Both the position numbers and the translations under genes were made by a program. DNA of 43,245 nt from Hymenobacter elongatus (lineage in GTDB: Bacteria; Bacteroidota; Bacteroidia; Cytophagales; Hymenobacteraceae), in contig NZ_SRLD01000043.1 of the NCBI RefSeq assembly GCF_004745955.1, positions 1 to 43,245 of the forward strand, read 5' to 3'. The notes under the pieces are model-generated. The model was not told the origin of the DNA, searched no databases, and worked only from the letters and a program-made list of their open reading frames with translations. Positions 1 to 8,105 of this stretch are shown piece after piece; position 1 is the first letter of the stretch, and each line of letters starts with the position of its first letter.

Positions 1-1829
1 TGCGCACCGACACCTGGAAGATGGAGCTGCCCCACGCGCCCTACCTGTTCATGCTGGCCGTCGGCGACTTCAAAGTCTACAAAGACACCTGGCGGGGCAA
101 GGAAGTGAGCTATTACCTGGAGCCCAAGTATGCGCCTTTCGCCAAGCAGATTTTCGGCAATACCCCCGACATGCTGGAGTTTTTCTCCCAGCGTTTGGGC
201 GTCGAGTTTCCCTGGAATAAATACGCCCAGATTGTGGTGCGCGACTATGTGAGCGGAGCCATGGAAAACACCACGGCCACCTTGCACGGCGAGTTTCTGC
301 AGCTCACCGACCGCCAGCTCGCGGACCGCGACTACCAGGACGAGTCCGTTATTGCCCACGAGCTGTTTCACCAGTGGTTTGGCGACTACGTGACGGCCGA
401 GAGCTGGAGCAACCTGACGGTAAACGAGTCGCTGGCCGACTTCTCGGAAGGGCTGTATGCGGAGCACAAGTACGGGGCCGATGCCGCCGACTCCCACAAC
501 CACCGCAACCTACGCAGCTATCTACGGAGCGCGCCCGACGCGCAAAAGCAGCTCGTGCGCTTCCAGTACGACCAACAGGAAGACATGTTCGACCTGGTGA
601 GCTACCAGAAGGGCGGTGCCATTCTGGACATGCTGCGTACGTACCTCGGCGACGACGTGTTTTTCGCAGGCTTGCAGAAGTATCTGAAGGATAATGCTTT
701 CGGCAACGGCGAAGCCCATCAGATGCGCCTGGCGATGGAAGCCGTATCGGGCCAGGACCTGAATTGGTTCTACAACCAATGGTACTTCAGCACGGGCCAC
801 CCGGTGGTGAGCATCGAGTATGCCTGGGACGCGGCCAAAAAGGTACAGTCCGTAACGGTGAAGCAGAACCAGCCGGGCCAGACGTTTCAGCTGCCCTTCG
901 CCATCGACTACTACGTGCGGGGCAAGGTGCAGCGCCAACGGGTGCTGATGACCCAAACCAGCCAGACGTTTACGATGCCGCTGACAGCCAAGCCGGACTT
1001 GGTGAGCGTAGACGCCGAAAAGACGCTGGTATGGCAGCAAACCGACAATAAGCCACTAGCAGAATTTGCCTACCAGTATGCGCACGCGCCGCTGTATGTG
1101 GCCCGGCGTGAGGCACTGCTGGCCGCCGCTGCCAAGCAAACCACCGACCCGGCTGCGCTCAAGCTGCTGTTGACCGGCCTGAATGATACGTTCTTCAACC
1201 TGCGCATGGTAGCAGCCGAACGGCTGGACCTGGAGGATAAGGCAGTAGCCAAAACGGCACTGCCAGCACTGCGCAAGCGGGCTGCCACCGAAGCGCACCC
1301 ACACACGCTGGCGGGCCTGCTAACGGCCCTCGCCAAAGGGCACGACAAGCGCGACGAAAAGCTCTTCACCCAGCAGCTGGCCAAAAGTCAGTCGTATGCG
1401 GTGCAGGCGGCCGCGCTGCAAGCCCTGGCCGCCGTGAACCCGCCGCTGGCACTAAGCAAAGCCAAGGCCTTGGAAAATACGGACCAAAGCAGCTTGCTGC
1501 AAGCAGTAGTGGGCGTGTACGCCCAAAGCGGGGGCTTACCCCAGTGGGCCTTCGTGCGCGACCATTTCGACGCGGCGCAGGGTCAGGCCAAGTTTGACTA
1601 CTTCGAAGGAATGGGTACCATGCTCGCCCGCCTCGACGACCCCAAAGCGTTTGCCGAGGATGTCGACCGGCTCAAAGCCGTAGCAACCCAGTACAAGAAA
1701 TTCGGTGTAGACCAGCCTGTTATCGGGATGCTGCAGCAGGCCATCAAGCAGCAAACTACCGGCACCAACGCCACCGTAAATCAGGAAGTAGCCACCAAAG
1801 CGGTAGCCGAAATTGAGGCACTGAAATAA
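1..1829 (+). CDS. M1 family metallopeptidase (aminopeptidase), 5' end outside the window
   Basis: This is the 3' part of a zinc aminopeptidase of the M1 (gluzincin) family, which removes N-terminal residues from peptides. The reading frame is open from the window edge, so the true start lies upstream; the ATG at 21 is an internal Met. Counting from that Met, the substrate-anchoring G-A-M-E-N motif is at 79-83, the zinc motif H-E-L-F-H at 113-117 and the third zinc ligand Glu at 136 (N-E-S), with the expected 18-residue spacing, so the active site looks intact. The remaining roughly 350 residues after the catalytic domain are Ala/Leu-rich and resemble the helical HEAT-like C-terminal domain of large M1 enzymes. 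Whether it is secreted cannot be judged because the N-terminus is missing. It ends 34 bp before a strong hairpin terminator. No neighbour in the window suggests a pathway. Confidence 0.93.
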   Translation, partial: RTDTWKMELPHAPYLFMLAVGDFKVYKDTWRGKEVSYYLEPKYAPFAKQIFGNTPDMLEFFSQRLGVEFPWNKYAQIVVRDYVSGAMENTTATLHGEFLQLTDRQLADRDYQDESVIAHELFHQWFGDYVTAESWSNLTVNESLADFSEGLYAEHKYGADAADSHNHRNLRSYLRSAPDAQKQLVRFQYDQQEDMFDLVSYQKGGAILDMLRTYLGDDVFFAGLQKYLKDNAFGNGEAHQMRLAMEAVSGQDLNWFYNQWYFSTGHPVVSIEYAWDAAKKVQSVTVKQNQPGQTFQLPFAIDYYVRGKVQRQRVLMTQTSQTFTMPLTAKPDLVSVDAEKTLVWQQTDNKPLAEFAYQYAHAPLYVARREALLAAAAKQTTDPAALKLLLTGLNDTFFNLRMVAAERLDLEDKAVAKTALPALRKRAATEAHPHTLAGLLTALAKGHDKRDEKLFTQQLAKSQSYAVQAAALQALAAVNPPLALSKAKALENTDQSSLLQAVVGVYAQSGGLPQWAFVRDHFDAAQGQAKFDYFEGMGTMLARLDDPKAFAEDVDRLKAVATQYKKFGVDQPVIGMLQQAIKQQTTGTNATVNQEVATKAVAEIEALK

Positions 1830-1863
1830 CGATTTAGCCGACTACACCTCAGCACAAAACGAG

Positions 1864-1898
1864 AAAAAGAGCCGTAGCTTCCAGCTGCGGCTCTTTTT
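1864..1898. terminator. Bidirectional intrinsic terminator after the aminopeptidase gene
   Basis: The arm aaaaagagccg at 1864-1874 pairs with cggctcttttt at 1888-1898, and the stem extends inward (gtagct with agctgc, one G-U pair) to a 3-nt loop. It has A and T tracts on the two sides, so it can work on both strands. It would stop the aminopeptidase transcript and any transcript from the decayed gene on the opposite strand. Confidence 0.85.
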
Positions 1899-1909
1899 GC
1901 GTAGTGCAA

Positions 1910-2440
1910 AACGGGTATCCTGGCATAGCCAGAAGCCCTGACCAATCAGGTCGTACTTCAGCAGGCTCCCGGCTTTGGTGCCAGCCGCTACCGCCATGGC
2001 CAGCGCGCCCGCATAGGCGTGGTAGCGTCGTCGGCTGCGTAGAGGCCCGGCACTGTGATACGCGGCATCTCCTCAACCTGGATGTGCCCCACCTCCGTAA
2101 GGCCGCACCCCAAACTGGCTGGCAGCGAGGAATGCAGCCCAAACGGCACCCTGGCAGATAGGTCGACCAGCGGCACGGCGGGGGACATCGGCAACTACCA
2201 CTTGGTGCAGTTGCCCATTGGTGTGCACCATTTCGCAGGTTTTCGATTGTACGATGGAAACGCCCTGCGGCCCCAGCCACGCGGCCTGGTCGGGGCTCCG
2301 CATCGATGGGCCATGAGTGAAGAACGGTAGGCAGGGAGTGCAATGGCGAATCAGGTGGGTGAACTCGAAGCCTGTATCCCCGTGTAGCACTCCCCATAGC
2401 TGGTCGCGCACCTCGTAGCTACCCGCATGAGGCGGCGGGT
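1910..2440 (-). pseudogene. Decayed NAD(P)/FAD-dependent oxidoreductase (thioredoxin-reductase-like), frameshifted and N-terminally truncated
   Basis: Reading the minus strand, three different frames in succession give pieces typical of thioredoxin-reductase-like flavoproteins. Near 2410 the piece is S-Y-E-V-R-D-Q, then T-F/L-F-F-T-H-type sequence down to about 2200. From 2194 to 1988 another frame gives G-L-T-E-V-G-H-I-Q-V-E-E-M and then V-P-G-L-Y-A-A-D-D-A-T-T-P, which is the C-terminal FAD-binding motif with Gly changed to Asp (normally A-A-G-D-A-T). A third frame then gives A-V-A-A-G-T-K-A-G-S-L-L and L-I-G-Q-G-F, the usual C-terminal helix. At least two frameshifts are needed, and the N-terminal FAD-binding half, including any GxGxxG, is not visible. 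The expected C-x-x-C before G-Y-E-V-R-D reads P-x-x-A here. I conclude it is a non-functional remnant. The family assignment rests on motif memory, not on a search. Confidence 0.7.
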
Positions 2441-2537
2441 GTCGTTGCGGGCTGGAAAAGCAGGTGAACTACTCCTATCCGGCCGCAGTTAGTAGCCTTG
2501 GCGCTGAGTGGGGAGTTTTGAGGAACCTACTTTCACT

Positions 2538-2573
2538 CTCATGCTGAGCCCCGCGAAGCATCGCTACCGCAAT
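2538..2573. repeat. Partial copy of a dispersed palindromic repeat (divergent)
   Basis: The stretch carries tcatgctgag, then gcgaagcatc, then gctaccgc, in the same order as the left arm of the perfect inverted repeat at 33466-33567 (gtcatgctca ... cgaagcatct ... ctaccgc). It has lost part of the middle. It lies between the decayed flavoprotein gene and the next gene. The stretch from 2441 to 2752 otherwise holds no gene I can support. Confidence 0.5.
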
Positions 2574-2752
2574 ATCATTGGCTGCGCTTGCAGCAAGAGA
2601 TGATTCGAAAAGCCGACGCCATAAGCAGCATGAGAGGAAAAATGAAATTACAGGCTCACTCCAAGCTTCTTTGCCACTTTCCGGCTACCTCACCCTATCA
2701 TCTGGCGTCCTTCCTTCGTATGACTTGCGCTGTTTCTGCTGCTACGGTTTGT

Positions 2753-3907
2753 ATGCGTATTCTTTCCGCCGGCATTCTGCTGCTGCTGCACATCGGGTAT
2801 TCCGCAGCCGCGCAGGGCACCACGCCCCTGCCGTCGGCGTTGGTACTGAAGCCGGCTACGCAGCGTTTTACCTCGGCTGAGTTTCATGTGGCCCGCGTGG
2901 TAGATGAGCGCGCTACTCGCACAGCAGTGGCTTGGCTGCTGCCTTCGGCCGCCAAGACTGGCGTGGCTCCCACCGTGCGCCCCGTCGATTTTCAGGGTGG
3001 CGGACGGGCGGCCATTGAGTCATTTATACGCCAAATGCTACCATGCGCTACCAGCCGCCGGCCGCTCACTATTCGGCTGCAGGAATACCAGGTAATCGAA
3101 ACAGCCGTTGCGGGCTCCGTGGGCCAGATAGAGGGCCGCGTAGTCGTGAAGATGGCCCTGGACTGGCAGCGGCAGGGCCAGACGATTTTCCTGACCACTT
3201 ACCAAGGCGCGGCCCGCTACCGCCGGCCGGCCGGCCCGACCAGCGTAGCAGTGGTGGAGCCAGTGCTCCGGCAAGCGCTGGCCGAAGCCTTGCGCTACCT
3301 CCACAGTTGGGTAGAAACGCAGGCTCCCGGCAACGTGAAGCTGGCCACCGATCTGCGCCTGCGCTTCACCGATTACCGCGACCAGACCGAGTCGGACACG
3401 CTGTTCTACGACCCTGCCCGCCCACTCGTCTGGGCTGATTTCACGGCCCTGCCCCACACGGGGCCCTATGCGGCGGCGGTGTTTCCGAGCTTTGCCTATG
3501 CCGGGCAGCCTCGGGTGGAAAAGGGCGTTCTGGTGCTCCAGCTCAGCCTAAAAGTGTTTGTAGTGCGCAGCTCGTCTTGGGTATCGGCGCAGGCGCGCGG
3601 AGCCTACGACCTCAACCACGAGCAGCGCCACTTCGACCTGGTGAAACTTGTAGCAGAACGCTTCAAGCGCCGGCTCACCCCAGAGCGCGTTACCCTACAG
3701 GACTACAACAGCATTCTGCAGTACGAATACCTGCTAGCCTTTCAGGAAATGAACCGGCTGCAGGAGCAGTACGACGCCCAAACCCACGGCGGCCAGAACG
3801 AAGCGGTCCAGGAAAGCTGGAACCAGCGCATCACAGCCGAGCTGCGCCAGTACGGGGTAACCAGCGCGGGCCAAGCCACTCCGGCCGCCCCAGAATCGGG
3901 AAACTAA
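2753..3907 (+). CDS. Secreted DUF922-type protein, putative zinc protease
   Basis: A 384-residue protein with an N-terminal signal peptide: M-R-I-L start, a Leu-rich core and a likely cleavage near S-A-A-A-Q, so it is probably exported. The C-terminal half resembles DUF922 (proposed secreted zinc-dependent proteases). It has W-A-D-F, then S-W-V, then H-E-Q-R-H-F-D, a HExxH-like metal-binding motif, and near the end Q-Y-D-A-Q-T-H-G-G followed by a conserved Trp, as is usual in that family. The N-terminal ~190 residues are not recognised. I chose the ATG at 2753 because it places the signal peptide directly at the start. An in-frame ATG at 2720 is possible and longer starts are less likely. It converges with the next gene with only 16 bp between stop codons. 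Protease activity is a family inference. Confidence 0.7.
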   Translation: MRILSAGILLLLHIGYSAAAQGTTPLPSALVLKPATQRFTSAEFHVARVVDERATRTAVAWLLPSAAKTGVAPTVRPVDFQGGGRAAIESFIRQMLPCATSRRPLTIRLQEYQVIETAVAGSVGQIEGRVVVKMALDWQRQGQTIFLTTYQGAARYRRPAGPTSVAVVEPVLRQALAEALRYLHSWVETQAPGNVKLATDLRLRFTDYRDQTESDTLFYDPARPLVWADFTALPHTGPYAAAVFPSFAYAGQPRVEKGVLVLQLSLKVFVVRSSSWVSAQARGAYDLNHEQRHFDLVKLVAERFKRRLTPERVTLQDYNSILQYEYLLAFQEMNRLQEQYDAQTHGGQNEAVQESWNQRITAELRQYGVTSAGQATPAAPESGN

Positions 3908-3923
3908 CGCCACCGGCTGCGGC

Positions 3924-5303
3924 CTACTCGCGCACCAGCCGCTTGTTGACGGGCCCCTGGGGTGTGAGCAGCCGGATAACGTACACGCCCGCAGCCAACG
4001 CGCTGACGTCGATGGTGACGCTGATACGGCCCTGGTAAGGGAGCACCTGATACTGTTGCACCACCTGGCCCAGATTATTCAGAACCTGAACCGGCACCGG
4101 CGCAGCCACTGCAGACGGAACAGCCACGACGAGCGTAGCGGTAGCATGCGTCGGGTTCGGATACAGGTCGGCGGCGGCGCTGGTCACCGATTTGGCGCGG
4201 GTGGCCAGAGGCACGAAGTTGAAGAAGTAGTGCCGCTCCGATTTTTCCATTGCCTTCAGCATAGAATTGTAGCGCTTCAGCTCGCTACGCAGGGCGGCAG
4301 TGCCGTCGGGCGTGTAGGTAACGGCCGTTTGCTCGCTGCGCTCAATACCCCAGACGCCGTTGTTGCGTTGCTCCCAAGTGTCTTCCAGCACGGTGCCATA
4401 GTCGTCGAAGGTGACGGTGAAGTGGTTGAAGTCCTGCCACTGTCCGTTGATAAAATACTGGTCCCAGGACTGGTAGGAGCCATTGGGTTGCCACACGGCG
4501 CGGGTCAGCGAGTTGGTTTCCCAAGCCGTACCGCTCCACTCCTGCTCGGCGTAGCTGGTCGGCAGCTCGGTGGCCCAGTCGAACCAGACCAGATCAGCTA
4601 TCCGGGTATCATTCACCCAGCCCCCATTGCTATACCGCTGACCGATGATAGAGCTCCACTGGTTGGTGGCATTCAAGGCATATAGGTTCCGGCGCGCCAA
4701 GCGGTAAGCGCCCTGCGCCCATTCTTCCAGAACTTCTTCAATCAGCACGCCCGCGGAGGAGTACGAATTGGTGGCGCGGTAGCCGCCATCGGTGCGCCAG
4801 GCATCGTTCACCCACGTCTGCGACACCACTACTGTGGCCCGGTCGCGGGCGTCATAAGTCCATAGAACCCGCACCAGATTGATCCAGGGGGCTGTTACAG
4901 TGTCCCGAATTTGGACTAGCTGCCCGGTCAGATTTCCCCGGCTATCAAACGTGAGCTGGTCACGGTCGGTACCTAAGGGGCCTTGCGTAGAGTCGCCGCT
5001 CAGGGTTTGGGTGGTGCGCCCGGCGTCGTCGTAGGTGTAGGAAAACAGCAATGGATACTCCCAGGTACTGGTCATGGGGTTCCAATAGTAGCGCATCTCC
5101 CGGGCGGGGCGCACGCTCGCGCCTTGCTGCCGATATCCCTTGGTGTCCCTGAATGCACGAGCACCAACTTTCAAAGGCAGAGGCAATCCGAGCTTGGAAC
5201 TTAAGCGTTGGCGACCTGCCCCTTGGGCCCGTGCCGCAGGTGTGCCCACCACCACAGTCAGCATCCAACACAGGAACAGGAACCGATAATAGCGAGTATT
5301 CAT
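3924..5303 (-). CDS. T9SS-exported protein with YD-like repeats and type A sorting domain
   Basis: A 459-residue secreted protein. The start at 5303 gives a signal peptide (M-N-T-R-Y-Y-R, hydrophobic core, cleavage near A-R-A-Q-G); the frame is open 28 codons further upstream, but that would bury the signal. The middle holds many Trp/Tyr/Gly-rich segments of the kind Y-T-Y-D-D-A-G-R-T and L-T-F-D-S-R-G-N-L-T, similar to the YD/RHS-like repeats seen in other secreted Bacteroidota proteins, and W-x-x-G-x-W motifs. The last ~85 residues form a type A T9SS C-terminal domain: L-Y-P-N-P-T near its start, V-L-N-N-L-G-Q-V-V, then A-A-G-V-Y-V-I-R-L and a basic end. It is therefore expected at the cell surface or in the medium. 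Its ligand or substrate is not recognisable. Confidence 0.8.
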   Translation of the reverse strand: MNTRYYRFLFLCWMLTVVVGTPAARAQGAGRQRLSSKLGLPLPLKVGARAFRDTKGYRQQGASVRPAREMRYYWNPMTSTWEYPLLFSYTYDDAGRTTQTLSGDSTQGPLGTDRDQLTFDSRGNLTGQLVQIRDTVTAPWINLVRVLWTYDARDRATVVVSQTWVNDAWRTDGGYRATNSYSSAGVLIEEVLEEWAQGAYRLARRNLYALNATNQWSSIIGQRYSNGGWVNDTRIADLVWFDWATELPTSYAEQEWSGTAWETNSLTRAVWQPNGSYQSWDQYFINGQWQDFNHFTVTFDDYGTVLEDTWEQRNNGVWGIERSEQTAVTYTPDGTAALRSELKRYNSMLKAMEKSERHYFFNFVPLATRAKSVTSAAADLYPNPTHATATLVVAVPSAVAAPVPVQVLNNLGQVVQQYQVLPYQGRISVTIDVSALAAGVYVIRLLTPQGPVNKRLVRE

Positions 5304-5441
5304 CCTTAACGAGAGTGAGCAACGGATAAGAAAAAACCCATCGAATATACGCCCCAAAGGAGCGACGTTACAACTCAGACCCGGCAATTAACTCAATGAG
5401 GCTGCCGAGCAACATCGGCTGACGTGCCCTAGGGACACAAA

Positions 5442-5472
5442 AAATGACCGCAGCCAAAGGCTGCGGCCATTT
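5442..5472. terminator. Bidirectional terminator between the T9SS gene and the carbonic anhydrase gene
   Basis: A near-perfect 14-bp inverted repeat: aaatgaccgcagcc at 5442-5455 and ggctgcggccattt at 5459-5472, with a 3-nt aaa loop. It is placed 46 bp after the stop of the carbonic anhydrase gene on the minus strand, so it most likely ends the SulP-carbonic anhydrase transcript. Confidence 0.75.
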
Positions 5473-5518
5473 CGACCACACATAGACTAGTACCAGGCAG
5501 CGGGGCCGCCAGATGACT

Positions 5519-6295
5519 CTAACTGACTTTGCTCAGCACTGATTCTTCCTTATCCGCTTTGTGCTGCTCGGCATCATCGGGAGGAGTGGTCACTTTGCCC
5601 TCCTGAATCTTCTCAGCCACTTTCGCCGCGTGCTCTACGGCCTCTACGCCATAGATATGCTTGAAATCATTGAGCGTGTCGGTTTCAACTTTCAGATCGT
5701 GCAGCAGCCCGTCGTGGATGTCATAGACCAAGCCATGCAGGTGGAGCGGATTGGATCGTTGCAGCGCGTTCTGGATGATGTTGGTTTTGGCTAGGTTCCG
5801 CACTTGCTCAATGACGTTGAGCTCGACCAGGCGCCGTAGCTGCTGCTCCTCGTCGGTGATGCTCATAAACTCCTTTTCGTGGAGGCGCACTACATCTTTG
5901 ATGTGCGTGAGCCAGTTGTCAATCAGGCCGTATTGCTTGCTGCCTGCCGCTGCCGCCACGCCGCCGCAGCCATAGTGGCCCACTACCATGATGTCCTTCA
6001 CTTCCAGCACCTCCACGGCGTATTGCAGCACCGAGAGCAAGTTCATGTCGGAATTTACTACGAGGTTGGCAATGTTGCGGTGAACGAACATTTCGCCGGG
6101 GCCAGTGCCGGTAATGGCGCTGGCGGGCACCCGCGAATCGGAGCAGCCAATGAACAGATAGCGAGGCTTTTGCCCTTTGGCCATCTTATGAAAATACTCC
6201 GGATCGGCGGCTTTCTTTTCGCCAACCCACTTGCGGTTATTCTCCAGGATTTCGTTCATCGGAGAAGATGAAGCGGTGGAATCGGAAGCGCTCAT
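5519..6295 (-). CDS. Beta-carbonic anhydrase
   Basis: This enzyme catalyses reversible hydration of CO2 to bicarbonate in the cytoplasm. Numbering from the ATG at 6295 (258 residues), the zinc ligands and dyad are visible: Cys51 and Asp53-Ser-Arg55 in G-C-S-D-S-R-V, and His107 and Cys110 in G-H-Y-G-C-G-G. This is the full beta-class set. The first 12 residues are Ser/Thr-rich and poorly conserved-looking, so the Met at 6259 (M-N-E-I-L) is a plausible alternative start. The C-terminal ~40 residues are charged and extend beyond the usual core. It lies 51 bp downstream of a SulP transporter gene on the same strand. That arrangement is common in bacteria and suggests coupled bicarbonate uptake and interconversion (inference). 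Confidence 0.95.
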   Translation of the reverse strand: MSASDSTASSSPMNEILENNRKWVGEKKAADPEYFHKMAKGQKPRYLFIGCSDSRVPASAITGTGPGEMFVHRNIANLVVNSDMNLLSVLQYAVEVLEVKDIMVVGHYGCGGVAAAAGSKQYGLIDNWLTHIKDVVRLHEKEFMSITDEEQQLRRLVELNVIEQVRNLAKTNIIQNALQRSNPLHLHGLVYDIHDGLLHDLKVETDTLNDFKHIYGVEAVEHAAKVAEKIQEGKVTTPPDDAEQHKADKEESVLSKVS

Positions 6296-6346
6296 ATGGT
6301 AGGTGGTGGTTAAATGTGATGGGATACGTATACCGGGAGCCTACGC

Positions 6347-7966
6347 CTAGTGGCCCAGCACTTCTACCCGCGGAATGCCCCGCAGCTCCAGCTCAATATT
6401 GCGCTCAGCAGCCGTGACACGGAAGCTCTCAATGGCTTCGAGCACATCGTAGTCGATAACCTCCGAGTCGGTGCCATCGAGGATAATACGGGAACCGGCC
6501 GGCAACCGCTCGAAAGTGGTGACGATGCTGGCCTTGTTGAGGAACGAAACATGCTCGCTGAGCTTGAGATGCACCACGCCCGGCTCATGGGTGGGCGCGG
6601 TGTGGAGGTAGTACGCCGATTCGAGGTTGGCCTTCAGAATATAGAAGATGCCGACGGCTAAGCCCACGGCAACGCCTTTGAGCAGATCGGTAAAGAGAAT
6701 GGCTACCACTGTAATGATAAACGGCAGAAACTGCCCCCAGCCCAGCCGCCATTGTGAGTGGTACAGGGCCGGCTTGGTCAGCTTAAAACCGACCATTAGT
6801 AGTACTGCGGCCAGCGCCGAAAGTGGAATCAGATTCAGCACGGAGGCCAGGAACAGCAAGCTGCCCAGCAACAACAAGCCGTGAATAAAGGCTGACATCT
6901 TAGTTTGGCCGCCCGCGTTGATGTTGGCCGAGCTGCGCACGATAACCGCCGTCAGGGGCAGGCCGCCGAGCAGACCGCTAATCAGGTTGCCGACGCCTTG
7001 GGCTTTCAGCTCCCGGTTTTGGGCCGTGTGGCGCTTGTGCGGATCGAGCTTATCGACGGCTTCCACGCTGAGCAGCGTTTCGATGGAAGCCACGATAGCA
7101 ATAGTGAAGGCTACTACATAGGTGTTGCCACGCATCAGGGCCGACCAGTCGGGAAACGTCAGCTCCTTGGTCAGGTCAGCGAAGGAGGAAATGCTGGGCA
7201 GCTTCACCAGATGCTCAGGCCGCACCTGCAAGTTAGGCGCTACCTGGCTTAGCAGCAGATTCAGTAGAATCGATAATACGACTACAATCAGCGCGCCGGG
7301 CACGAGACGCAGGGCAGTGATGCTGCGCACGGGCTTGCTTTCCCAAATCATGAGCACAACCAGGGAAACCAAGCCAATAAGGGCCGACCCCCAACTGATG
7401 GCATTGCTGGAGGCCACGATGGCACTAAACGTGTTCAGGCCATCGAACTGCAGGAAATCCATATCCTCGAAGTAGTCGGTATCGGCTCCGAAGAAGTGAG
7501 GAATCTGCTTGAGAATCAGAATCAAGCCGATGGCGGCCAGCATGCCCCGAATAACGGACGAAGGAAAATACATGCCTATGATACCCGCTTTCAGGAAGCC
7601 CAAAATCAGCTGAATAGTGCCCGCCACAACGGTAGCGGCCAGCACGGCCTCGAAGGAGCCCAGCGTGCTGATGGCCGACAGCATAATAGCCGTGAGGCCG
7701 GCGGCCGGGCCGCTTACGCTTAGCTGGGAGCTGCTGAGCCACGAGACAACCACGCCGCCCACAATACCGGTGATAACTCCCGACAGCAGAGGCGCGCCCG
7801 ATGCCAGCGAAATACCCAGGCACAAAGGCAGCGCCACCAGAAACACGACCAGCCCCGCTGGCGCATCTTTGGAGAGAGAGTGCAGATAGTTAGCCGGAAC
7901 CGGCGTGAGAGCCGGTGAGCCGGAAGTAGCAGAATCAGCCACGGGGGCCGGAGTAGTCTGGAGCAT
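6347..7966 (-). CDS. SulP family anion transporter with STAS domain (probable bicarbonate or sulfate transporter)
   Basis: An inner-membrane transporter of the SulP/SLC26 family. After a short Ser/Ala/Pro-rich N-terminus it shows the typical start of the transport domain (D-A-P-A-G-L-V-V-F-L-V-A-L-P-L-C-L-G) and many hydrophobic segments to about residue 450. A cytoplasmic STAS domain of ~85 residues follows (V-H-L-K-L-S-E ... I-I-L-D-G-T-D-S ... I-E-L-E-L-R-G-I). I prefer the ATG at 7966 (539 residues); a start at 8011 in the same frame would add 15 residues. It is followed at 51 bp by a beta-carbonic anhydrase gene, presumably in one transcript, which points to bicarbonate rather than sulfate as substrate. 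The transport substrate itself cannot be read from the sequence. Confidence 0.92.
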   Translation of the reverse strand: MLQTTPAPVADSATSGSPALTPVPANYLHSLSKDAPAGLVVFLVALPLCLGISLASGAPLLSGVITGIVGGVVVSWLSSSQLSVSGPAAGLTAIMLSAISTLGSFEAVLAATVVAGTIQLILGFLKAGIIGMYFPSSVIRGMLAAIGLILILKQIPHFFGADTDYFEDMDFLQFDGLNTFSAIVASSNAISWGSALIGLVSLVVLMIWESKPVRSITALRLVPGALIVVVLSILLNLLLSQVAPNLQVRPEHLVKLPSISSFADLTKELTFPDWSALMRGNTYVVAFTIAIVASIETLLSVEAVDKLDPHKRHTAQNRELKAQGVGNLISGLLGGLPLTAVIVRSSANINAGGQTKMSAFIHGLLLLGSLLFLASVLNLIPLSALAAVLLMVGFKLTKPALYHSQWRLGWGQFLPFIITVVAILFTDLLKGVAVGLAVGIFYILKANLESAYYLHTAPTHEPGVVHLKLSEHVSFLNKASIVTTFERLPAGSRIILDGTDSEVIDYDVLEAIESFRVTAAERNIELELRGIPRVEVLGH

Positions 7967-8105
7967 AAGGGAGTGGCATGCGGTAGTGAAAGCGCTGCCC
8001 GGATAAGACACAGGTTCGCCACGATGTGACGCGAAACTACGTTTCAGTAGTTAAGACGGCGTTAAAAAAGCATTAAAAGCAGATTAAAACGCGGCTATCC
8101 TTTTT

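Noticed and set aside
4056..4685. A 209-codon plus-strand frame opposite the T9SS gene at 3924-5303
   Set aside because: The minus strand has a signal peptide, repeats and sorting domain in order. The plus frame has none of these.
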